This document shows positions 6,578-12,211 of a stretch of 12,924 nt of DNA, piece after piece. Positions within the stretch are counted from its first letter, which is position 1. Every line of letters starts with the position of its first letter. The notes under the pieces were generated by a model. The model was not told the DNA's origin, did no database searches, and saw only the letters and a program-made list of their open reading frames with translations. Both the position numbers and the translations under genes were made by a program. Source of the DNA: CAXSBR01 sp964236495 (GTDB lineage: Bacteria > Actinomycetota > Actinomycetes > Mycobacteriales > Jatrophihabitantaceae); the NCBI GenBank assembly GCA_964236495.1, contig CAXSBR010000043.1:1-12924 (forward strand), written 5' to 3'.

Positions 6578-7288
6578 ATGAGCACAGTGATCCTCCTGCG
6601 CCACGGCCTGACGGCGATGACGGGGCCGGTTCTGGCCGGCCACACACCGGGCCTGCACTTGGACGAGCGCGGCGTCCAACAGGCCCGAGCTGTCGCCGCT
6701 CGACTTGCCGTCGTGCCGCTCACCGCTATCGTCACCAGCCCGCTGGACCGGTGCCTGGACACCGCCGATGCCGTACTCGAGGCCCAACGAGCAACCGGCG
6801 CCCAACCGGCCTGGCATGTCGACGAGCGCATCGTAGAGTGCCGCTACGGCGACTGGACCGGCAAAGCCCTCAAAGATCTGGCCAAGGAACCGATGTGGAA
6901 GGTCGTCCAGCAGCAGCCCAGCGCCGCGATCTTTCCCAACGGTGAGGCTTTGCACGACACCCAGGCCCGGGCGGTGCACGCGGTGCGGGACTGGGACCGG
7001 CAGCTGGGTGCCGACGCCGTCTGGCTCGCGTGCAGCCACGGTGATGTCATCAAGGCGATCGTCGCCGACGCGCTGGGAACACACTTGGACCAGTTTCAGC
7101 GCATCGTCGCCGATCCTTGCTCGGTGTCGATCATCCGCTACACCGATTCTCGCCCCTTCGTCCTCAAGGTCAACGACACCGGCAGCGACCTGTCCTTCCT
7201 CGCCCCGGTAAAAAAGCGCGGACGCCGACGAACGGCAGGCGCCACCGATGCCAGCGTGGGTGGTGGCGCCGGCCCCGGTGCTGTGTAA
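6578..7288 (+). CDS. Histidine phosphatase family protein (MSMEG_4193-type)
   Basis: A 236-residue member of the histidine phosphatase (phosphoglycerate-mutase-like) superfamily, matching the actinobacterial MSMEG_4193 subgroup. The catalytic set is intact: R8-H9-G10 with the phospho-accepting H9, R58 in SPLDR, the acid E87 in IVECRYGDW, and H154 in CSHGD. The protein is soluble, and the physiological substrate is not known for this subgroup. The C-terminus after about residue 210 is basic and Gly/Ala-rich (VKKRGRRR), then runs into a 15-bp repeat that supplies the last codons and the stop. A strong Shine-Dalgarno run (GGAGGGAGAG) precedes the ATG, 16 bases after uppP. Similar genes are regularly found beside DUF3090 and SCO1664-family genes in actinobacteria, as here. 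Confidence 0.92.
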   Translation: MSTVILLRHGLTAMTGPVLAGHTPGLHLDERGVQQARAVAARLAVVPLTAIVTSPLDRCLDTADAVLEAQRATGAQPAWHVDERIVECRYGDWTGKALKDLAKEPMWKVVQQQPSAAIFPNGEALHDTQARAVHAVRDWDRQLGADAVWLACSHGDVIKAIVADALGTHLDQFQRIVADPCSVSIIRYTDSRPFVLKVNDTGSDLSFLAPVKKRGRRRTAGATDASVGGGAGPGAV

Positions 7289-7351
7289 GCCGATGCTGTG
7301 TGAGCCGATGCTGTGTGAGCCGATGCTGCGTAAGCCGGTGCCGTGAGCTGG
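7277..7351 (+). repeat. 15-bp minisatellite across the phosphatase stop codon
   Basis: There are four clear copies of a 15-bp unit (consensus GATGCTGTGTGAGCC) at 7277-7291, 7292-7306, 7307-7321 and 7322-7336, and a decayed fifth at 7337-7351. Copies 2 and 3 are identical. In the frame of the upstream gene each of the first four copies carries a stop (TAA or TGA). The first copy therefore ends the protein at 7288 and the rest are untranslated. Related GTGAGCCGG words continue to about 7378. The locus could vary in copy number between strains. Confidence 0.9.
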
Positions 7352-7416
7352 CGCAGTGAGCCGGTGCGGGTGAGCCGGAGGCCCTCTGGATGCGTCCCCG
7401 CTTGAACGGCCATGGC

Positions 7417-7447
7417 GAGCGCACGCTCAACAATGCGCCGTTACGAT
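7417..7447 (+). promoter_or_regulatory. Leaderless-type promoter and inverted repeat before the DUF3090 gene
   Basis: TACGAT (7442-7447) is followed by 7 bases and then the ATG at 7455, the leaderless arrangement. Upstream, GAGCG-CA-CGCTC (7417-7428) is a perfect 5-2-5 inverted repeat lying where the -35 contacts would be, so it may be an operator. The 166-base gap after the phosphatase gene, with its own promoter, suggests that the DUF3090/SCO1664 pair can be expressed separately. Confidence 0.45.
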
Positions 7448-7454
7448 GAAGCAG

Positions 7455-8024
7455 ATGCCTCGAAATCTGCACTACTTCGAACGGCCGGATCGTTTCATCG
7501 CCGGCACCGTTGGTCTGCCCGGTGAGCGGACGTTCTTCCTGCAGGCCACCGCTGGCGTGCGGGTGATCAGTGTCGCGCTGGAGAAACAGCAGGTTCAGGT
7601 GCTCGCCGAGCGCCTCGAGCAGATGATGACGCAGGTGGCCGAGCGCACCGGGCTGCCGGTTCCGCCGGCCGCGCCCACCGACACCGAGGCGCTCAGCCAG
7701 CCCATCGACGAGGAGTTCCGCGTCGCGGCCCTCGGCTTGGCCTGGGACTCCGACACCGGCGAGGTGCTCATAGAGGCCCAGGCACCTGCCGAGGACCCCG
7801 ACACCGCCGAGGACACCCTGCTCGAAGACGTGGCCGAGGGCCCGGACGCACTGCGCGTTCGGCTACCCGCTGACGTCGCGCTGGCGTTCGCAGAGCGGGC
7901 GCGGCGCATCCTGGCCGCCGGCCGGCCGCCCTGCCCTCTGTGCGCGCTGCCCTTGGACCCCCAGGGCCACATCTGCCCGCGCCAGAACGGTTATCGCCGC
8001 GGGGCATCCATTGGCACAGCCTGA
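7455..8024 (+). CDS. DUF3090 family protein with C-terminal zinc-type motif
   Basis: A 189-residue DUF3090 protein of unknown function. The N-terminus (MPRNLHYFERPDRFIAGTVG) and the VALEKQQVQVLAERL segment are the conserved family features. The C-terminus has CPLCALPLDPQGHICPR, with C160, C163, H172 and C174 spaced to bind one zinc ion. The middle is acidic. An ATG three codons upstream (7446) is in frame, but the start at 7455 fits the family N-terminus. It also lies 7 bases after a TACGAT -10 hexamer, and 7446 would fall inside that hexamer. The next gene starts 14 bases before this stop, so tight translational coupling is likely. The M. tuberculosis counterpart recalled from the same region is Rv2134c. 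Confidence 0.88.
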   Translation: MPRNLHYFERPDRFIAGTVGLPGERTFFLQATAGVRVISVALEKQQVQVLAERLEQMMTQVAERTGLPVPPAAPTDTEALSQPIDEEFRVAALGLAWDSDTGEVLIEAQAPAEDPDTAEDTLLEDVAEGPDALRVRLPADVALAFAERARRILAAGRPPCPLCALPLDPQGHICPRQNGYRRGASIGTA

Positions 8025-8835
8025 AGGTTCGCCGCGCCCCCACGAGCACGAGATCGACGACGACATAACTGGCGACGAGATCGACGCGCTGGACGAGGCC
8101 ACCGGCCTGACGCCGCCGCTCGTGATGCCAGCTGACGACGCGCTGGAGTTCCTCTCCCGGGCTGAGTTGACGCTGGAGGGCCAGCTCGTGGACGCCTCCA
8201 ACGCCACGCTCTACATGCGCGCCGAGCACGAGGGCGTCGCGGCCGGCGCGGTGTACAAACCGATCGCCGGCGAACGGCCGCTGTGGGACTTCCCCGACGG
8301 CACTCTGGCCGAGCGCGAGGTTGCCGCGTTCACCGTCTCCCGAGTGGCGGGCTGGACAATCGTGCCTCCGACGGTGCTGCGGAACGGGCCGTACGGGCGT
8401 GGCATGGTCCAGCTCTGGATCGACACCGACGACACCGTCGACGTCCGCTCCCTGTTGCGCGCCAGCTCACCGGTGCTCTATCCGACCACCGTGTTCGACG
8501 CTGTGATCAACAACGCCGATCGCAAGGGTGGCCACATCCTGCCCGACTCCCCGTCGCACGTGTACGGCATCGATCACGGCATCAGCTTCCACTCCGAGGA
8601 CAAGTTGCGCACAGTGCTGTGGAACTGGGCCGGCGATCCCATTGATGACGGCGAGCTGGACACGCTGTCGCGGTTGCGCCGCGACTTCGACCGGTTGCTC
8701 GCCGAGCCGCTGAGTGAGCTGCTGACCACCCTCGAGGTGCGGCGGACCCGGCAACGCCTCGACCGGTTGGTGCGCCACTGCGTGTTGCCCCAGCCCTCGC
8801 GGCACCGCCCGCCGGTGCCCTGGCCGCCGTTCTGA
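8011..8835 (+). CDS. SCO1664 family protein, PI3/4-kinase-like fold
   Basis: The 274-residue protein belongs to the actinobacterial SCO1664 family. The pattern resembles the phosphatidylinositol-3/4-kinase-like fold: a lysine strand AVYKPIAGERPLWDFP with K83, a loop NNADRKGGH with D170, and GIDHG with D188 in the place of the metal-binding DFG. The segments GWTIVPPTVLRNGPYG (114-129) and KLRTVLWNWAG (198-208) are strongly family-like. Activity and substrate are unknown; transfer of phosphate or nucleotide to a small molecule or protein is inference. The TTG at 8011 overlaps the DUF3090 gene by 14 bases, with GGGG about 6 bases upstream. An ATG at 8125 would remove 38 acidic residues and is the main alternative start. 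The C-terminus is Pro-rich. Confidence 0.85.
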   Translation: MAQPEGSPRPHEHEIDDDITGDEIDALDEATGLTPPLVMPADDALEFLSRAELTLEGQLVDASNATLYMRAEHEGVAAGAVYKPIAGERPLWDFPDGTLAEREVAAFTVSRVAGWTIVPPTVLRNGPYGRGMVQLWIDTDDTVDVRSLLRASSPVLYPTTVFDAVINNADRKGGHILPDSPSHVYGIDHGISFHSEDKLRTVLWNWAGDPIDDGELDTLSRLRRDFDRLLAEPLSELLTTLEVRRTRQRLDRLVRHCVLPQPSRHRPPVPWPPF

Positions 8836-8868
8836 TTCAGTCCGGTCAGGGCGCAGAGGCCTGCTGGC

Positions 8869-9348
8869 TTACGGCTCGACTGCTGCGGCAAGCCGTTCCA
8901 ACGTCGCCCGCATGCCTCGTCGGTTGCGACGGGGAAAGCCGAGCAGGCCCAGCGCGACCCGGTGACGGGCCGGCGTAGGGTCCCACTGCTCGGTGACGAG
9001 CGTCGCCCCCTGATCACCTCCGTCCGAGTCCGCCCATCCGGCGCCGTCCGCAGGAGCCGCCGGAGTCAGGACGTAGCGCCAGACGTGGCCGTTGAAGTGC
9101 CGCCAGGCGATCCGGTGGCTCTCCTCGAATTCGACCACCTCGTTGGTGATGCGGTACGAAGCGCCCAGGCGCATGTCCATCCCGAAGCGGGCGCCCAGAT
9201 AGAGCCGCACCGGGTTTCCGCTGCGGGCGCTGCGCACCGAACCCGAGCCGTCGATGTCGGCGTGGCGCGCCGGATCGGCGAGGACGTCGAAAATGTCTTC
9301 GGCGGACGCCCGGACGAGGCGCGTTTGGGTCACCAGCTGCGCGCGCAT
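8869..9348 (-). CDS. SRPBCC superfamily protein (polyketide cyclase/START-like)
   Basis: The 159-residue protein has the SRPBCC pattern: an opening strand VTQTRLVRASAEDIFDVLADPARH, a central RITNEVVEFEESHRIAWRH, then a VWRYVLTP strand and a long C-terminal helix (RGMRATLERLAAAV). The fold forms a hydrophobic pocket for a lipid, polyketide or other small ligand, and the ligand cannot be predicted. The ATG at 9348 has a TGGAG Shine-Dalgarno sequence 4 bases upstream. The frame remains open beyond it, but that region is antisense to the neighbouring gene and lacks family features. It is convergent with the SCO1664-family gene (33 bases apart) and divergent from the small membrane protein gene. 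A gene of this kind is not part of the mycobacterial order I recall here. Confidence 0.85.
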   Translation of the reverse strand: MRAQLVTQTRLVRASAEDIFDVLADPARHADIDGSGSVRSARSGNPVRLYLGARFGMDMRLGASYRITNEVVEFEESHRIAWRHFNGHVWRYVLTPAAPADGAGWADSDGGDQGATLVTEQWDPTPARHRVALGLLGFPRRNRRGMRATLERLAAAVEP

Positions 9349-9428
9349 CGCTCCAGTCTGGCCGATGTGGCGGGCTTTGCCGACGCCGCCGCCGTTTGGC
9401 ATTTCCCGGCAGTCACACTTTTTCGGGA

Positions 9429-9434
9429 TACGGT
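9429..9434 (+). promoter_or_regulatory. Candidate -10 element for the GlsB/YeaQ-type gene
   Basis: TACGGT lies in the 148-base divergent gap before the membrane protein gene. It implies a leader of roughly 56 bases containing the GAAGGAG ribosome site. No fitting -35 hexamer is seen, and a stress sigma factor match could not be made with correct spacing. Confidence 0.3.
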
Positions 9435-9496
9435 GTGCGCACGCTGTTGCGTTGCCGTCCCGACCGGGCCGGCACGTTATCCGAAGGAGCACTGTC

Positions 9497-9775
9497 ATGA
9501 TCAGCACCATCGTCGGCATTCTCGTTCTCGGCCTCGTTGCCGGCTTCATCGCTCGCGCCATCGTGCCCGGTAGGCAGGCCATCGGCATCGGGCCGACAAT
9601 CGCTGTCGGTGTCGTGGGTTCGTTGCTCGGTGGCTTACTGGGCTACCTCATCTTCAACAAGGACCACAGCCAGGGCGCGCTTCAGCCCGCGGGCTGGATC
9701 GGGTCGATCATCGGCGCGGTGATCGTGCTGCTGGCCTACATGCGTTTCGGCCCGGGAAAGTCCATCTCGCGCTGA
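9497..9775 (+). CDS. GlsB/YeaQ/YmgE family membrane protein
   Basis: A 92-residue protein of the transglycosylase-associated (GlsB/YeaQ/YmgE) family. Three hydrophobic segments are visible at about 2-22, 33-53 and 66-82, rich in the Gly patterns of the family (GLVAGFIAR, GVVGSLLGGLLGY, GWIGSIIGAVIVLLAY). Despite the family name there is no evidence for enzymatic activity. Members are small inner-membrane proteins often induced by stress. The ATG at 9497 is preceded by GAAGGAG at 9483-9489, a strong ribosome site that fixes the start. The gene ends 50 bases before mshC, which has its own promoter. It is divergent from the SRPBCC gene. Confidence 0.93.
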   Translation: MISTIVGILVLGLVAGFIARAIVPGRQAIGIGPTIAVGVVGSLLGGLLGYLIFNKDHSQGALQPAGWIGSIIGAVIVLLAYMRFGPGKSISR

Positions 9776-9791
9776 TCGCTACCGGCACGCG

Positions 9792-9819
9792 CTGACTCCC
9801 TGCGCGCCTCTCGTACGGT
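9792..9819 (+). promoter_or_regulatory. Promoter of mshC, leaderless type
   Basis: The -35 candidate is CTGACT (9792-9797), which matches TTGACA at four of six positions. After a 16-base spacer comes the -10 TACGGT (9814-9819). The mshC ATG lies 6 bases further on, so transcription should start at or next to the A of the ATG. This is the best-formed promoter in the window. Confidence 0.6.
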
Positions 9820-9825
9820 TACCGG

Positions 9826-11067
9826 ATGCGCGCATGGAGCCGGCCCCCTGTTCCCCGACTACCCGGCACGTCGGTGGAGCTGTTGCTGTACGACACCGCC
9901 AGCGGCCGGCTGACCCCGGCAGCGCCGGGGTCGCACGCATCGCTGTATGTCTGCGGAATCACTCCCTACGACGCCACGCACCTGGGCCACGCCGCCACCT
10001 ACCTCGCCTTCGATCTGGTGCAGCGCCTCTGGCTTGACGCGGGCAAGAACGTCACCTACGTACAGAACGTCACCGACGTCGACGACCCGCTGATCGAACG
10101 CGCGGCCACCACCGGCGAGCAGTGGAGCGCCCTCGCCGCCCGAGAGATCGAACTGTTCCGCCACGACATGACTGCGCTGCGCGTCCTGCCCCCCGACGAG
10201 TACATCGGCGCGGTCGAATCGGTGGCCGAGGTTGTCGACGCTGTCCAATCCTTGCTGGCGGCAGGCGCGGCCTACCAGGTGGACGACGACATCTACTACC
10301 CGGTGTCTGCAGACCCTGGTTTCGGCAGCGAGTCAGGCCTGGACCGCGCCGCGATGCTGACACTGTTCGCCGAACGCGGTGGCGACCCACAGCGGCTGGG
10401 CAAGCAGGACCCGCTGGACTCGCTGCTGTGGCGTAGCGAGCGTCCCGGCGAACCGTCGTGGCCTGGTCCGCTGGGTCCGGGTCGACCCGGATGGCACATC
10501 GAGTGCGCGGTGATCGCGCTGAACCGGCTGGGCATGTCCTTCGACGTGCAAGGCGGCGGCTCGGACCTCGTCTTCCCGCACCACGAGCACTCCGCCTCCC
10601 ATGCCGTCAGCCTCACCGGCAAGCGCCCGTTCGCGCGGGCTTACGTGCACGCCGGCATGATCGGGCTGGACGGGGAGAAGATGAGCAAGTCGCGCGGCAA
10701 CCTGGTTTTCGTCTCCAAGTTGCGCGGCGCCGGCGTCGATCCGATGGCAATCCGGCTGGCCCTGCTCGACGGGCATTACCGCGCCGACCGGGAGTGGACC
10801 GGCGGCCGGTTGCCTACCGCTGAAGCGCGCTTGGCGCGCTGGCGAGCGGCGGTGCAATCCCCACATGCCGCTGATCCAGCGCCGGTGCGGGCCGAGGTTC
10901 GAGCGGCACTGGCCGACGACCTGGACACCACCCGTGCCATCGCCGCGATCGACGACTGGGCGACCGGCACCGACGCCGCTGCCCCGAGCGACAGCGACGG
11001 CACGGAGCAAGCCGCCGGTGTAGAGGTTCGTGATCTGGTCGACGCACTGCTCGGCATCGCGCTCTAA
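9826..11067 (+). CDS. mshC: Mycothiol ligase: L-cysteine:1D-myo-inositol 2-amino-2-deoxy-alpha-D-glucopyranoside ligase
   Basis: MshC joins cysteine to glucosaminyl-inositol using ATP, the third enzymatic class of mycothiol synthesis in the cytosol. The 413-residue protein resembles a shortened cysteinyl-tRNA synthetase. C43 (YVCGITPYD), C227 (WHIEC) and H252 (FPHHEHS) form the three-ligand zinc site that binds the cysteine thiol. The fourth ligand Glu of true CysRS is Ser here, as expected for MshC. The nucleotide-binding signatures are HLGH at 52-55 and KMSKS at 285-289 (GEKMSKSRGN). The PGRPGWHIECAV and GGGSDLVFPHH segments are typical. The long tRNA-binding C-terminal domain of CysRS is absent. 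The ATG at 9826 is supported by a -10 hexamer 6 bases upstream. The gene converges on the PAC2-family gene. In M. tuberculosis cysQ adjoins mshC; no cysQ is present here. Confidence 0.96.
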   Translation: MRAWSRPPVPRLPGTSVELLLYDTASGRLTPAAPGSHASLYVCGITPYDATHLGHAATYLAFDLVQRLWLDAGKNVTYVQNVTDVDDPLIERAATTGEQWSALAAREIELFRHDMTALRVLPPDEYIGAVESVAEVVDAVQSLLAAGAAYQVDDDIYYPVSADPGFGSESGLDRAAMLTLFAERGGDPQRLGKQDPLDSLLWRSERPGEPSWPGPLGPGRPGWHIECAVIALNRLGMSFDVQGGGSDLVFPHHEHSASHAVSLTGKRPFARAYVHAGMIGLDGEKMSKSRGNLVFVSKLRGAGVDPMAIRLALLDGHYRADREWTGGRLPTAEARLARWRAAVQSPHAADPAPVRAEVRAALADDLDTTRAIAAIDDWATGTDAAAPSDSDGTEQAAGVEVRDLVDALLGIAL

Positions 11068-11068
11068 C

Positions 11069-11091
11069 GGCGATGCCCGCGCGGGGCCGCC
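11069..11091. terminator. GC-rich hairpin between convergent mshC and PAC2 genes
   Basis: Two bases after the mshC stop, GGCG (11069-11072) pairs with CGCC (11088-11091) and GCCC (11075-11078) pairs with GGGC (11084-11087). The loop is 5 bases and AT is bulged on one side. The stem is very stable with no T-tract on either side, like many actinobacterial terminators. Its place in the 51-base convergent gap fits termination from both directions. Confidence 0.5.
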
Positions 11092-11118
11092 AGGCGTCAG
11101 CAGTGCAAAGTCAGCGGC

Positions 11119-12006
11119 TCAGGCGCCCGGCTTGGGCCGTGGACCGCGGCTTCCGCCGGGCGGGCCGTCGCCGTCGCGCCGGCGCAGGTACCGCTCGAAC
11201 TCCCGGGCGATGGTGTCACCCGACGTTTCCTTGAGCTCGTCGACCTCTTCGCGGTCTTCCAGATTGCGGACGTAGTCTGACACCTCGTCGTCCTCGGCGG
11301 CCATTTCGTCGATCAGCTTCTGCCACTCCACGGCGTCCTTGGGTAGCTCGCCCAGATCGACAGCCAGGTCGAGGGTGTCCTCCACCCGGTGCAGCAGCGC
11401 CAGGGTCGCCTTCGGATTGGGCGACTGGGAGACGTAGTGCGGGATCGCGGCCCAGAACGACAGCGCCGGCAGCCCGATGGCCACGCACGCGTTCTGCAGA
11501 ATTCCCACGATGCCGGTGGGGCCCTCGTAGCGGGAGCGTTCCAGCCCGTACCGCGTCGCTGACTCCTCGTCGTAGGACGTGCCGGTCACCGGCGTCGGAC
11601 GGGTGTGCGGAGTGTCGGACAGCAGCGCACCCATGGTGACGACCATCGTCACGCCCAGGCCCTGGATCGCCTCCAGCAGTTCGTCGCAGAAGGATCGCCA
11701 GCGCATGTTGGGTTCGATACCGCGCATCAGGATGACGTCGAAGGCCGCACCGGGAGGTCGGCAGACCGACAATCGCGTGGTGGGCCAGGTGATCTCGCGG
11801 GTGACGCCGTCCTCCAAGGCGACGGTGGGCCGGTTCACCTGGAAGTCGTAGTACGGGTCCGGATCGAGCTCGTAGAGCACCGTGGCCGACCAGATCTGTT
11901 CCAAATGTTCCAAGGCGTCGGTGGCGGCGTTGCCGGCGTCGTTCCACCCCTCGAACGCGGCGATGAGCACGGCGTTGTCGAGCTTGGGCCACTCGAAGCT
12001 GCTCAC
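11119..12006 (-). CDS. PAC2 family protein
   Basis: A 295-residue PAC2-family protein, related in fold to the proteasome assembly chaperone 2 of eukaryotes. Family features are AFEGWNDAGNAATDAL near 17-32, RPxV and REITWPTTRL near 59-79, VILMRGIEPNMRW near 91-103, TMGALLSDTPHTRPTPVTG near 124-142 and an YEGPTGIVGIL segment near 160-170. The C-terminus is acidic, then ends in a Gly/Pro/Arg-rich tail (from about 275) that looks disordered. A role in proteasome assembly in actinobacteria is suggested by homology but is not established. The homologue Rv2125 lies close to the proteasome region and beside metH in M. tuberculosis, as recalled. The GTG start at 12006 has an excellent GGAAGGA ribosome site 5-6 bases upstream. 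The gene is divergent from metH. Confidence 0.92.
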   Translation of the reverse strand: MSSFEWPKLDNAVLIAAFEGWNDAGNAATDALEHLEQIWSATVLYELDPDPYYDFQVNRPTVALEDGVTREITWPTTRLSVCRPPGAAFDVILMRGIEPNMRWRSFCDELLEAIQGLGVTMVVTMGALLSDTPHTRPTPVTGTSYDEESATRYGLERSRYEGPTGIVGILQNACVAIGLPALSFWAAIPHYVSQSPNPKATLALLHRVEDTLDLAVDLGELPKDAVEWQKLIDEMAAEDDEVSDYVRNLEDREEVDELKETSGDTIAREFERYLRRRDGDGPPGGSRGPRPKPGA

Positions 12007-12047
12007 GTCGTCCTTCCCGTTCCAGGCATGCTGGCGACTCCGCTGGC

Positions 12048-12066
12048 CATACCTCTGGGCATACCT
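12048..12066. repeat. CATACCT direct repeat upstream of the PAC2 gene
   Basis: CATACCT occurs at 12048-12054 and 12060-12066, a 12-base period, about 45 bases upstream of the PAC2 start. On the coding strand of that gene it reads AGGTATG twice. Near-helical spacing makes an activator or repressor site possible. Confidence 0.35.
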
Positions 12067-12096
12067 GCAGCCGCGCTAATCATTGCCGACAGACTA

Positions 12097-12135
12097 CGGC
12101 GCCGTCGGTCGACCTCAGCTGAGCGCGCCGTCGGT
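12097..12135. promoter_or_regulatory. Palindrome cluster with flanking direct repeats between PAC2 gene and metH
   Basis: Three perfect palindromes occur almost end to end: CGGCGCCG (12097-12104), GGTCGACC (12107-12114) and CTCAGCTGAG (12114-12123). An 11-base direct repeat GCGCCGTCGGT lies on both sides of the last one (12099-12109 and 12125-12135). The cluster is about 65 bases upstream of the metH -10 hexamer, in the intergenic region shared by both genes. The layout suits dimeric regulator binding; which regulator is unknown. Confidence 0.4.
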
Positions 12136-12198
12136 GTCGTCCGTGGCGACCACCCACTGCGAGCGACTGAATGCCGCAGCTGTACCGACCGCCGCCGG

Positions 12199-12204
12199 TA
12201 AGCT
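12199..12204 (+). promoter_or_regulatory. Candidate -10 element of metH, leaderless type
   Basis: TAAGCT is followed by 7 bases and the metH ATG at 12212. That is the leaderless spacing seen at other starts here. The intervening bases include GGGGG, too close to the ATG to be a good ribosome site. A leaderless message would exclude a riboswitch in the 5' UTR. Confidence 0.5.
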
Positions 12205-12211
12205 CGGGGGC

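Noticed and set aside
7277..7351. CRISPR-like array
   Set aside because: Units of 15 bp are directly abutting with no spacers, so this is a minisatellite.
7446..7454. ATG at 7446 as the DUF3090 start
   Set aside because: It falls inside the -10 hexamer and adds three residues not seen in the family N-terminus. ATG 7455 is favoured.
8836..8868. Terminator between the SCO1664-family and SRPBCC genes
   Set aside because: Only a 4-bp stem (GCAG/CTGC) is visible, too weak to report as a feature.
12007..12211. Cobalamin or SAM riboswitch upstream of metH
   Set aside because: No B12-box-like core or SAM riboswitch core was recognised on the plus strand, and the -10 element 7 bases from the ATG implies no 5' UTR. 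A covariance-model search would settle it.
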